Assembly: GCF_024138395.1 (NCBI RefSeq)
Contig: NZ_JAMYDU010000003.1
Location: 1 to 64,000 of the forward strand
Reading direction: 5' to 3'
Origin: Pseudomonas mandelii
Lineage (GTDB): Bacteria; Pseudomonadota; Gammaproteobacteria; Pseudomonadales; Pseudomonadaceae
DNA: 64,000 nt
The translations under genes and the position numbers were made by a program. Positions 34,251-43,046 of this stretch are shown here, piece after piece. Numbering within the stretch: the stretch's first letter is position 1; each line of letters opens with the position of its first letter. The notes under the pieces are model-generated. The model made no database searches. It had not been told where the DNA came from and was given only the letters and a program-made list of their open reading frames with translations.

Positions 34251-36736
34251 CAGACGGACACCGTGCGTTGGCTGACATCATCGACATGGGCGAAATGGCG
34301 CAAGGCCAGGCGATCCGATACTTGGCCGCTGGCATCGGCGATTTCTTGCAGCAGATCGGCCAACCCTTCTATGGCGGCGCGAACACTGGCCTCGCCAAAC
34401 AGTGGGTTTTCCAGGCAACCCAGATCGAAGCGCGCCAGCCGATCCACCAACTGCGGCAGGCCGGTTTCGCGCGGCGCGCCAAAGTCATCGTTCAAGCGCT
34501 TCAGCGTGCGGGTCACCAGTTTCAACTGGAACAACACCGCGTGAGGGTTTTGCTCGTCGAGCAACAACAGGTCCAGCACCGGGATCAATTGCGCCACCGC
34601 CAGATACCGCGAGCGGTAAGTGATGCTGCTGTTGCCCAATTCCAGCAGCCACTCCAGCCCGGCCTGATCGAAAGCCCCGGCGCCACGCAGAAACGCCGCC
34701 AGGCTGCCGCTGAGAAATTGCAGCCGCTCAATCCGTCGACCGATCATCAGAAAACGCCAGCCTTCGTCCCGGGTCATGTCGTCGAGGGCAAAGCCGGACA
34801 GCGCCGCCAGCGACATCACCAGTCGGTTGAGGAAATCCAGTAACTCGCCGAAATCCGGCTCTTCAGTTTCCAGTTCCATGGCCTCGCGCTGCAATTCCAC
34901 CAGCGCTTGCCAGTTCTCTCGCGAGAGCTTGCCACGTACCTGTGACGCCGCCCACTGCAAGCGTTGCAGATTGGAGCGCAGGCTGAACGGCCAATCATCG
35001 CCAAGCAGCGCCGCCAGCAATCGCTCCGGCAACTCGCCCTCCTCCGGCAACAGATTCAGACGCTCACCGAGATCGACTGCCGCCTTGAGGGCTTGCGGGT
35101 CATCGCCATCGACATAGCGCGCGAGCATGATGCGCAGCAGCCGCGCGCTGTCATCGCAGCGCTCGCAGTAACGGCCGAACCAGAAGAGGTTCTCGACCAC
35201 CCGCGATGGCAGATACGGATCGCGTCGCACCAGATCGTGAACACCAATGTTGCGCTGGGCTTTCCATTGTTCACCGCTGGGCGGGCGATCGCCCAACACC
35301 CAAGTGTCTTTGCTGGCGCCGCCGCGCTGCATCGACACCACTTCGGCGTCGGCGTCGGCGGCAACCCGGGTCAGTCCGCCGGGCAGTACTCGATAGCCGT
35401 CCCGACTGGCCACCGCATACACGCGCATGCCAATGGCCCGCGGTTGCAACTGACCACCTTCGGCCTGCCAGATCGGCGCCTGGGACAGCTGCGCCAATTC
35501 TTGCGCAACATAGGCGTAAGGCCGTGCCTGCATGCGCTCAGCCAGGACCTGGCGCTGTTTTTCACTCAAATCACGACCAAACACCGGGGCGAAGCTCTGT
35601 GATGGAAACGCCGGTTTGATCAACAGCTCCGGCAGTTTTTCCAAGGCCTGGGCCAGCACCGGCGCTTCACCGCACCACCAGGTCGCGATGGACGGCAGGA
35701 TCAGCTCTTCGCCGAACAGATACTGATTAATCTTCGGCAGAAAACCCAGCAACCCCGGCGACTCCAGCACGCCGCTGCCGAGGGCGTTGGCTACCAGCAC
35801 CCGGCCCTGACGCACGGCTTCAAGCAGCCCCGGCACGCCGAGGGCCGAGTCGGTGCGCAGCTCCAGCGGGTCGCAGAAATCATCGTCGAGCCGACGCATG
35901 ATCGCGTGAACCCGACGCAACCCGCTCAAGGTTTTCAGGTAGACCGTGGCATCCCGGACGGTCAGGTCGCCGCCCTCCACCAACGGATAACCGAGCTGAC
36001 GAGCCAGATACAGGTGTTCGAAATAGCTTTCGTTGAAACGTCCCGGCGTCAGCAGTACCACCAGAGGCGCTTCGTCACTGCTCGGCGCCTGACGGGCAAG
36101 TGTTTCCTGAAGGGTGCGGAAGAACCCGGCCAGGTGCTGCACCTTCAAATCGCGGTACAACTCGGGGAAGGCCCGGGACACGATGGTGCGGTTTTCCAGC
36201 GCGTAACCGGCACCGGATGGCGCTTGCGTGCGGTCCGCCGTCACCCACCAGCGACCGTCAGGTGTACGCGCCAGATCCACGGCGTACAGATGCAGAAAGG
36301 CCCCATCGGGCGGCGCAATGCCCTGACAGGGCCAGAGGAAGTTGTTGTGACCGAACACCAGCTCAGCCGGCAGCAGGCCTTCGGCGATCAAGCGCTGAGG
36401 GCCGTAGAGGTCCGCCAGCACAGCATTGAGCAAGCGTGCCCGTTGAGCGATCCCGGCCGATAACTGCTCCCATTCATCGGCGGCAATCACATGGGGCAGC
36501 AGGTCCAGCTCCCATGGTCGGTCAGCGCCCTTGGGGTCGGCGTAGACGTTATAGGTCACGCCGTTTTCCTGGATCTGCCGGGTCAGCAGTGCCTGACGCT
36601 GCACCAATTGCGTTGGCGTGCTGCGTTGCAATTGATCGAACAGCCGCCGCCAGTGCGGGCGCACGGCACCGCTGTCGTCGAGCAGTTCATGATAAGTGCC
36701 CGCGGTCAGCGGGTAGCGGTCAAGCAGGTCAGGCAT
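34250..36736 (-). CDS. Circularly permuted ATP-grasp / alpha-E protein (operon gene 2)
   Basis: An 828-residue fusion. The first ~470 residues form a circularly permuted ATP-grasp domain (YNVYADPKGADRPWELDLLPHVI near 60, then PAELVFGHNNFLWPCQG, WWVTADRTQAPSGAGYALENR near 170, and SQSFAPVFGRDLS). The C-terminal ~310 residues form an all-helical alpha-E domain (VVENLFWFGRYCERCDDSARLLR near 505). ATP-grasp enzymes form amide bonds through acyl-phosphates. The pair is fixed in this operon type across bacteria. The ATG at 36736 (MPDLLDRYPL) is used; seven extra codons are open upstream. It overlaps the following transglutaminase gene and lies 88 bp after the DUF2126 gene. Confidence 0.88.
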   Translation of the reverse strand: MPDLLDRYPLTAGTYHELLDDSGAVRPHWRRLFDQLQRSTPTQLVQRQALLTRQIQENGVTYNVYADPKGADRPWELDLLPHVIAADEWEQLSAGIAQRARLLNAVLADLYGPQRLIAEGLLPAELVFGHNNFLWPCQGIAPPDGAFLHLYAVDLARTPDGRWWVTADRTQAPSGAGYALENRTIVSRAFPELYRDLKVQHLAGFFRTLQETLARQAPSSDEAPLVVLLTPGRFNESYFEHLYLARQLGYPLVEGGDLTVRDATVYLKTLSGLRRVHAIMRRLDDDFCDPLELRTDSALGVPGLLEAVRQGRVLVANALGSGVLESPGLLGFLPKINQYLFGEELILPSIATWWCGEAPVLAQALEKLPELLIKPAFPSQSFAPVFGRDLSEKQRQVLAERMQARPYAYVAQELAQLSQAPIWQAEGGQLQPRAIGMRVYAVASRDGYRVLPGGLTRVAADADAEVVSMQRGGASKDTWVLGDRPPSGEQWKAQRNIGVHDLVRRDPYLPSRVVENLFWFGRYCERCDDSARLLRIMLARYVDGDDPQALKAAVDLGERLNLLPEEGELPERLLAALLGDDWPFSLRSNLQRLQWAASQVRGKLSRENWQALVELQREAMELETEEPDFGELLDFLNRLVMSLAALSGFALDDMTRDEGWRFLMIGRRIERLQFLSGSLAAFLRGAGAFDQAGLEWLLELGNSSITYRSRYLAVAQLIPVLDLLLLDEQNPHAVLFQLKLVTRTLKRLNDDFGAPRETGLPQLVDRLARFDLGCLENPLFGEASVRAAIEGLADLLQEIADASGQVSDRLALRHFAHVDDVSQRTVSV

Positions 36737-36824
36737 GGAAAGCTCGGCAGACAGCAAAGAACGGTCAGACTAACGCAGGCTCATGACGCCCGGATATACG
36801 AAAAATCCGAGCGTCGCGTACGGT

Positions 36825-39800
36825 TTAGATACGTCGCAAATCGAGAGTCATCGGCAGCTCGTCGTTAATTTCCAGATTCGGTATAGGAAGTTTCCCTGGC
36901 GTGTGTCCGATACGGAAAAAACGCGCCATCCGCCGGCTCTCGGCTTCATTGGCATTCACCGGCAGGCTGTCGTAATTGCGCCCGCCCGGATGGGCGACGT
37001 GGTACTGACAACCGCCCAGCGAACGGCCCATCCAGGTGTCGAGCAAGTCGAACACCAGCGGCGCGTGGACCGGGATGGTCGGTTGCAGGCAGTTGGCCGG
37101 TTGCCAGGCGCGAAAGCGTACGCCGGCGACGAACTCGCCAACCCGCCCTGTGGATTGCAACGGCACCGGGATGCCGTTACAGGTCAGCAGATAACGCTGG
37201 GGCGGCAAGCCGCTGAGCTTGACCTGCAAACGCTCCAGCGACGAATCCACGTAACGCACCGTGCCACCTGCCGCGCCTTCCTCGCCGAGTACATGCCAAG
37301 GCTCCAGCGCCTGACGCAACTCCAGTTCAATGCCGCTGAGGGCGTAGTCGCCGACCTTGGGAAACCGGAACTCCAGATGCGCCGCGAACCACTCGGCCCG
37401 CACGGGATAACCGGCGGCATTGAGGTCGACGATGACATCAGCGAAATCCTGCTCGATAAAGTGCGGCAGCAGGAACCGGTCGTGCAGTTCAGTGCCCCAA
37501 CGCGCGAGTTTCGGCGGCGCATAAGGCTCGCGCCAGAACCGCGCCACCAGCGCCCGCAACAACAATTGCTGAGTCAGGCTCATGCGCGCATGGGGCGGCA
37601 TTTCAAAGGCCCGCAGCTCCAGTAATCCGAGGCGCCCGGTGGCGCCGTCCGGCGAATAGAGTTTGTCGATGCAGAACTCGGCGCGATGGGTATTGCCGGT
37701 CACGTCGATCAGCAAATTGCGCAGCAAGCGATCCACCAACCAGGGCGGGCATTCTTCGCCCGGCTTCGGCATCTGTGCGAAGGCGATTTCCAGCTCATAC
37801 AGGGAATCGTTGCGCGCTTCGTCCACCCGTGGCGCTTGGGACGTCGGACCGATGAACAATCCGGAAAACAAGTAGGACAAGGATGGATGGTTATGCCAGT
37901 AGCTGATCAGACTGCGCAGCAGATCGGGACGGCGCAGAAACGGTGAGTCAGCCGGGGTCGCGCCACCCAATACGAAATGGTTGCCGCCGCCGGTGCCGGT
38001 GTGCCGGCCGTCGATCATGAATTTCTCGGTGGTCAGTCGAGTCTGGCGCGCCTCTTCGTACAGAAACTCAGTGCGCTCCACCAACTCATCCCAAGTGGCG
38101 GATGGCTGGACGTTAACCTCGATCACGCCTGGATCCGGAGTAATGCGGAAGTTGCTCAAACGCGGGTCGCTCGGTGGCTCATAGCCTTCCAGCAATACCG
38201 GGCAATGCAGTTCCTCGGCGGTGGCTTCGATGGCGGCGACCAGTTCCAGATAGTCCTCGACCCGCTCCAATGGCGGCATGAACAGGTACAACCGGCCCTC
38301 TCGCGCTTCGGCGCAGAACGCGGTGCGGGTCAGCCAGTCAGCGGATTCATCAATCTTTGGCGCACGTTCGTCGGCGGTTTTCGGTTGAGCGTGATTCTGT
38401 AGCCGGTCGGTGCCCGGCAGCTCAGGGAAATCCTGATTCGGGTCGACAGGATGAATGAACGGATACTCCGCTGCTTTCACCCAAGGCTGCGAGCCGAGTG
38501 GCAAGCGATACCCCAGCGGCGAATCCCCCGGCACCAATCGGCAATGATCTTCGCGCAGATACCAGCGCCCGCTCTGCCACTGATCGCCCTTGGCCGTACG
38601 CGCCAGCGGCAGGACCTGGCCGATTACCTTGTCCAGGCCCTGACTGAAGACTTTGCGCAGGCGCGCCCGCTCCAAAGGCTCTTCGAGACGAGAGTCTTCG
38701 GCACTGACGTTCTGCGGCAAAGTGCCTTCGCGCCAGAGGTAATAGAAATTGTCTTCGTAGGCCGGGAACACAAAGCGTGTCGGAATTTTCAAGCGCTCGG
38801 CGATACTCGCCAGAAAACGCCCGGCCAACTCGCCATCGGCGCCGTAGTCTTCCTGCTCGTCGGCGATCAGCGCGCTGTTGTGCCAGATCGGCACGCTGTC
38901 GCGGCGCCAGTAGCAGTTCAGCGACCAGCGCGGCAGTTGCTCGCCGGGGTACCACTTGCCCTGACCGAAATGCACCAGCCCCTTGGGCGCGTAATGTTTG
39001 CGCATGCGCTGGAACAGTTCGGCGGACAGGCGACGTTTGTCCGGCCCGAGCGCGGCGGTGTTCCACTCGGCGCCATCCGGGTCATCAATGGAAACGAAAG
39101 TCGGCTCGCCGCCCATGGTCAGGCGCACATCGCCTTCGAGCAGGTCGGCATCGATCTGCCGGCCCAATGCCTGAATCGCCAGCCATTGCTCTTCGGTATA
39201 GGGCTTTGTGACCCGCGGCGCCTCCCAAATCCGCTCGACCGACATTTCGTGAGTGAATTCGCACTCGCACGGTTCCACCAAGCCACTGATTGGTGCCGCA
39301 GAGGACGGATCGGGACTACACGCCAACGGAATGTGTCCTTCACCGGCAAACAGCCCTGAAGTCGCGTCCAGGCCGATCCAACCGGCTCCGGGCAAATAGA
39401 CCTCGCACCAGGCGTGCAGGTCAGTGAAGTCCACATCGGTGCCCGAGGGGCCGTCGAGGCTTTTGACATCGGCGGTCAACTGAATCAGGTAACCGGACAC
39501 GAAACGCGCCGCCAGGCCAAGGTTGCGCAGCAATTGCACCAGCAACCACGCCGAGTCGCGGCAGGAACCAGAGGCATGCTCGAGGGTGTGTTCCGGGGTC
39601 TGCACACCCGGCTCCATGCGGATCAGGTAACCGATGTCTTCGCTGAGGCGCTGGTTGAGCGCGACCAGGAAATCCACGCTCGGTAGCGGCGTGCGATCGA
39701 TGCCATCCAGATAGGCCTTGAATTTCGGCGTCAGCGGCAAAGTTTCCAGGTAGGGCGCCAGCTCTTTGCGCTCATCTGCGGCGTAGGTGAAAGGGATTTT

Positions 39801-40100
39801 TTCAGCGTAAGGCTCGAGGAAAAAGTCGAACGGATTGAACACCGCCATCTCCGCCAGCAAGTCGACCTCGATCCGCAGCTCATCGGTTTTCTCCGGGAAC
39901 ACCAATCGCGCCAGATAATTGCCCTGGGGATCCTGCTGCCAGTTGATGAAATGCTGCTCGGGCGAGACTTTCAGCGCATAGGACAGTATCCGCGTGCGGC
40001 TGTGGGCAGCCGGGCGCAGGCGAACGATCTGCGGACCGAGCTCGACGGCGCGGTCGTAGCGGTAATGCGTGACGTGATGCAATGCGACATGAATCGACAC
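36825..40100 (-). CDS. Transglutaminase-DUF2126 fusion protein (operon gene 1)
   Basis: A 1091-residue protein. The N-terminal Bact_transglu_N domain (about 1-100) and transglutaminase core come first, with catalytic Cys in GSCRDSAWLLVQ (near 178), His in DLHAWCEVYLPG (near 224) and Asp in GLDATSGLF (near 242). The remaining ~750 residues are DUF2126, of unknown fold and function, with GGEPTFVSIDDPDG (near 330) and DGRHTGTGGGNHFVLGG (near 685) as striking conserved blocks. No signal peptide is present. It heads the three-gene operon with the ATP-grasp/alpha-E protein and the smaller transglutaminase. The product of the system is unknown. Confidence 0.9.
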   Translation of the reverse strand: MSIHVALHHVTHYRYDRAVELGPQIVRLRPAAHSRTRILSYALKVSPEQHFINWQQDPQGNYLARLVFPEKTDELRIEVDLLAEMAVFNPFDFFLEPYAEKIPFTYAADERKELAPYLETLPLTPKFKAYLDGIDRTPLPSVDFLVALNQRLSEDIGYLIRMEPGVQTPEHTLEHASGSCRDSAWLLVQLLRNLGLAARFVSGYLIQLTADVKSLDGPSGTDVDFTDLHAWCEVYLPGAGWIGLDATSGLFAGEGHIPLACSPDPSSAAPISGLVEPCECEFTHEMSVERIWEAPRVTKPYTEEQWLAIQALGRQIDADLLEGDVRLTMGGEPTFVSIDDPDGAEWNTAALGPDKRRLSAELFQRMRKHYAPKGLVHFGQGKWYPGEQLPRWSLNCYWRRDSVPIWHNSALIADEQEDYGADGELAGRFLASIAERLKIPTRFVFPAYEDNFYYLWREGTLPQNVSAEDSRLEEPLERARLRKVFSQGLDKVIGQVLPLARTAKGDQWQSGRWYLREDHCRLVPGDSPLGYRLPLGSQPWVKAAEYPFIHPVDPNQDFPELPGTDRLQNHAQPKTADERAPKIDESADWLTRTAFCAEAREGRLYLFMPPLERVEDYLELVAAIEATAEELHCPVLLEGYEPPSDPRLSNFRITPDPGVIEVNVQPSATWDELVERTEFLYEEARQTRLTTEKFMIDGRHTGTGGGNHFVLGGATPADSPFLRRPDLLRSLISYWHNHPSLSYLFSGLFIGPTSQAPRVDEARNDSLYELEIAFAQMPKPGEECPPWLVDRLLRNLLIDVTGNTHRAEFCIDKLYSPDGATGRLGLLELRAFEMPPHARMSLTQQLLLRALVARFWREPYAPPKLARWGTELHDRFLLPHFIEQDFADVIVDLNAAGYPVRAEWFAAHLEFRFPKVGDYALSGIELELRQALEPWHVLGEEGAAGGTVRYVDSSLERLQVKLSGLPPQRYLLTCNGIPVPLQSTGRVGEFVAGVRFRAWQPANCLQPTIPVHAPLVFDLLDTWMGRSLGGCQYHVAHPGGRNYDSLPVNANEAESRRMARFFRIGHTPGKLPIPNLEINDELPMTLDLRRI

Positions 40101-40451
40101 GGCGTGCCTCCTGCGAGCCTTAAGCGTTATCGAAAGCGCGCAAGACTTATGCCATCCAGCAGGCTGGCGCTTTCACAGATTTGCTCAGGGCAGTACAGCA
40201 CCAAAATCGGGCGATGCGGGAAATTGGTTTGGGAGAGTTGCACACAAATGTGGCGATCGAGACCGTCAGTCAGTTTTTGCATTGGCTGTACCGGCCTCTT
40301 CGCGGGCAAGCCCGCTCCCACAGTGTTCGAGGTTGCCCCCGGTTCTGCGTTCACAGCAGATCCCTGTGGGAGCGGGCTTGCCCGCGAAGAGGCCAGTTGC
40401 CCCAACACAGATAGCGAGCCAGTGCCCCGATTTTCCGTGGCTCAGAAACAC
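40101..40451. other. Gene-free region upstream of the transglutaminase operon
   Basis: The gap between the DUF2126 gene start and the ygiQ terminator holds a REP pair (40293-40394). Nearer the operon is a long-spaced inverted repeat, GAAAGCGC at 40132-40139 with GCGCTTTC some 26 bases later. The operon promoter must lie here, but I see no clear -35/-10 pair and no gene. Confidence 0.5.
40293..40394. repeat. REP pair (inverted, 'cccgctccca' variant)
   Basis: Facing arms cgcgggcaagcccgctccca/tgggagcgggcttgcccgcg at 40294-40323 and 40362-40394, with matching 'cctctt/aagagg' extensions. Confidence 0.9.
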
Positions 40452-40479
40452 AAAACGCCAACCCGAAGGTTGGCGTTTT
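40452..40479 (-). terminator. Terminator of ygiQ
   Basis: AAAACGCCAACC/GGTTGGCGTTTT forms a 12-bp perfect stem with a CGAA loop and a T run on the minus strand, 20 bp after the ygiQ stop. Confidence 0.92.
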
Positions 40480-40498
40480 GTTCAGCTCAAGCGAGGAC

Positions 40499-42802
40499 TC
40501 AGCGCGGCACTACCGGTTTGCGCGCAGGTTTCGGCCCTTTGCCTTTGGCCGCGTCCTTGCGCTCCTTGGCCGCCTGCTGGTTGCGGGCGAATGCCGCCGC
40601 CTTGGCCTGTTCACGCTTGTCCCACGGGTTACCGCCATCACTGGCACGCGGAGGCAGGCCAGTGTGCTGGGTCAGGATCTTGGTGGTCTTTTCGCCTGCC
40701 ACTTTGTGGCTGCCGGCCGGTGTCGAGTTCTTGCGACGGGCGCTCTGGTAGCTGTCGGTCGCCGGCTGATGCAGCGGGATCAACTGGTTCTTGCCCGGCC
40801 CAATCAGGTCGGCGCGGCCCATGCGGGTCAGCGCTTCACGCAGCATCGGCCAGCCTTTCGGGTCGTGATAACGCAAGAACGCCTTGTGCAGACGACGCTG
40901 CTCTTCGCTCTTGACGATAGTCACGCCGTCACTCTTGTAAGTGACCTTGCGCAGCGGGTTCTTGCCCGAGTGGTACATCGCGGTAGCGGTGGCCATCGGC
41001 GACGGATAGAACGCCTGCACCTGGTCGGCACGGAAACCGTTGCCCTTGAGCCACAGGGCCAGGTTCATCATGTCTTCGTCGGTGGTGCCCGGGTGTGCAG
41101 CGATGAAGTACGGAATCAGGTACTGCTCTTTCCCGGCTTCCTTGGTGTACTTCTCGAACATGCGCTTGAACTTGTCATAGCTGCCGATGCCCGGTTTCAT
41201 CATCTGGTTGAGCGGACCTTCCTCGGTGTGTTCCGGGGCGATCTTCAGGTAACCACCGACGTGGTGAGTCACCAGCTCCTTGACGTATTCCGGCGACTCG
41301 ACCGCGAGGTCGTAACGTAGGCCGGACGCGATCAGGATCTTCTTCACACCGGGCAAGGCACGGGCGCTGCGATAGAGCTGGATCAGCGACGAGTGATCGG
41401 TGTTCAGGTTCGGGCAAATGCCGGGGAACACGCACGAAGGCTTGCGGCACGCGGATTCGATTTCCGGAGTCTTGCAGGCGATGCGGTACATGTTCGCGGT
41501 CGGGCCGCCGAGGTCGGAGATCACCCCGGTGAAGCCTGGGACCTTGTCGCGGATCTCTTCGATTTCGCGAATGATCGACTCTTCGGAACGGTTCTGGATG
41601 ATCCGGCCTTCGTGCTCGGTGATCGAGCAGAACGTACAGCCGCCGAAGCAGCCACGCATGATGTTCACCGAGAAACGGATCATGTCATAGGCAGGAATCT
41701 TTTCCTTGCCGTACGCCGGGTGCGGAACCCGTGCGTAAGGCATGCCGAACACGTAGTCCATTTCTTCGGTGGTCATCGGAATCGGAGGCGGGTTGAACCA
41801 GACGTCCACTTCACCATGCTTCTGCACCAGCGCGCGGGCGTTGCCCGGGTTGGTTTCCAGGTGCAATACGCGGTTGGCGTGGGCGTAAAGAACGGCGTCA
41901 CCGCGGACTTTCTCTACCGATGGCAGACGAATCACGGTCTTGTCTCGAGTCATTTTCGGACTCGCCAGAATCTGCACGACCTTGGCTTCGCTCGGGTCTT
42001 CAACCGGACCTTTTTCTTGCTCGATGGCGCAGGCCTGGGTGTCCTGGGTGTTCACGTACGGGTTGATGATCTTGTCGACCTTGCCCGGACGATCAATACG
42101 CGTGGAATCGACTTCGTACCAGTCTTTCGGCGTGTCGCGACGAATGAACGCGGTGCCGCGCACGTCGGTGATGTCTTCGATCTTGTGACCGTAGGACAGG
42201 CGTTGGGCGACTTCAACGATCGCGCGCTCGGCGTTGCCGTAGAGCAGGATGTCGGCGCAGGCGTCGATCAGGATCGAGTTACGCACCCGGTCCTGCCAAT
42301 AATCGTAGTGGGCAATGCGGCGCAGGGAGGCTTCGATGCCACCGAGCACGATTGGCACGTTCTTGTAGGCTTCCTTGCAGCGTTGGCTATAAACCAGGCT
42401 CGCGCGGTCCGGACGTTTGCCCGCCAGGCCACCGGGGGTGTAGGCGTCGTCGGAACGGATTTTCTTGTCGGCGGTGTAGCGGTTGATCATCGAGTCCATG
42501 TTGCCGGCCGCGACACCGAAGAACAGGTTCGGCTCGCCGAGCTTCATGAAGTCGTCTTTGGACTGCCAGTTCGGCTGCGCAATGATCCCGACGCGGAAGC
42601 CCTGGGCCTCCAGCAGCCGGCCGATGATCGCCATGCCGAACGACGGGTGATCGACATAGGCATCACCGGTGACGATGATGATGTCGCACGAATCCCAGCC
42701 AAGCTGATCCATCTCCTCCCTGCTCATCGGCAGGAATGGCGCTGGCCCGAAACATTCGGCCCAATATTTTGGATAGTCAAATAACGGCTTGGCTGCTTGC
42801 AT
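40499..42802 (-). CDS. YgiQ-family radical SAM protein
   Basis: A 767-residue radical SAM protein. The N-terminal domain (about 10-120, with [21 protein letters not shown]) resembles a B12-binding fold. The radical SAM core carries the iron-sulfur motif CX3CX2C in [11 protein letters not shown] (near 385). [14 protein letters not shown] and [17 protein letters not shown] blocks are family hallmarks. The C-terminal ~70 residues form a low-complexity Lys/Arg/Pro-rich tail ([18 protein letters not shown]). The reaction catalysed is unknown. The ATG at 42802 ([14 protein letters not shown]) fits the family start; an upstream start adds 17 residues. Confidence 0.92.
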   Translation of the reverse strand: MQAAKPLFDYPKYWAECFGPAPFLPMSREEMDQLGWDSCDIIIVTGDAYVDHPSFGMAIIGRLLEAQGFRVGIIAQPNWQSKDDFMKLGEPNLFFGVAAGNMDSMINRYTADKKIRSDDAYTPGGLAGKRPDRASLVYSQRCKEAYKNVPIVLGGIEASLRRIAHYDYWQDRVRNSILIDACADILLYGNAERAIVEVAQRLSYGHKIEDITDVRGTAFIRRDTPKDWYEVDSTRIDRPGKVDKIINPYVNTQDTQACAIEQEKGPVEDPSEAKVVQILASPKMTRDKTVIRLPSVEKVRGDAVLYAHANRVLHLETNPGNARALVQKHGEVDVWFNPPPIPMTTEEMDYVFGMPYARVPHPAYGKEKIPAYDMIRFSVNIMRGCFGGCTFCSITEHEGRIIQNRSEESIIREIEEIRDKVPGFTGVISDLGGPTANMYRIACKTPEIESACRKPSCVFPGICPNLNTDHSSLIQLYRSARALPGVKKILIASGLRYDLAVESPEYVKELVTHHVGGYLKIAPEHTEEGPLNQMMKPGIGSYDKFKRMFEKYTKEAGKEQYLIPYFIAAHPGTTDEDMMNLALWLKGNGFRADQVQAFYPSPMATATAMYHSGKNPLRKVTYKSDGVTIVKSEEQRRLHKAFLRYHDPKGWPMLREALTRMGRADLIGPGKNQLIPLHQPATDSYQSARRKNSTPAGSHKVAGEKTTKILTQHTGLPPRASDGGNPWDKREQAKAAAFARNQQAAKERKDAAKGKGPKPARKPVVPR

Positions 42803-43016
42803 GTCGACGACCGGTGTTGAAGTGAAAAATCGCGGGCGCGGAATATAGCACAAATTTTGACCAATTCCGACGACGGTGGTCGGTTTCTCTCAGAGCCCGC
42901 CCGCCGTAGCCGCAGTCGCCCGTCAGCGGGCCGGGCGATCACATGCGTCACCGGAAAAATCGTCGATCAATCCGATACTCATCAGTCAGCGCTGGCTCTG
43001 GCCGATGGGAAAAAAC

Positions 43017-43046
43017 CTTCAAGGATGAAGAAATGTCACCGAAATC
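43017..43046 (+). repeat. 30-bp direct repeat, copy 1 (start of the first effector gene)
   Basis: The 30 bases from cttcaaggatgaag through the ATG at 43033 and the first codons (MSPKS) are identical to 45297-45326, 2.28 kb downstream. This copy holds the ribosome-binding site AAGGA and the working start of the first large accessory gene. Confidence 0.9.

Noticed and set aside
41393..42784. 463-residue open frame antisense to ygiQ
   Set aside because: It is a shadow of the radical SAM gene, with low-complexity Arg/Val/Asp composition and no recognisable motif.
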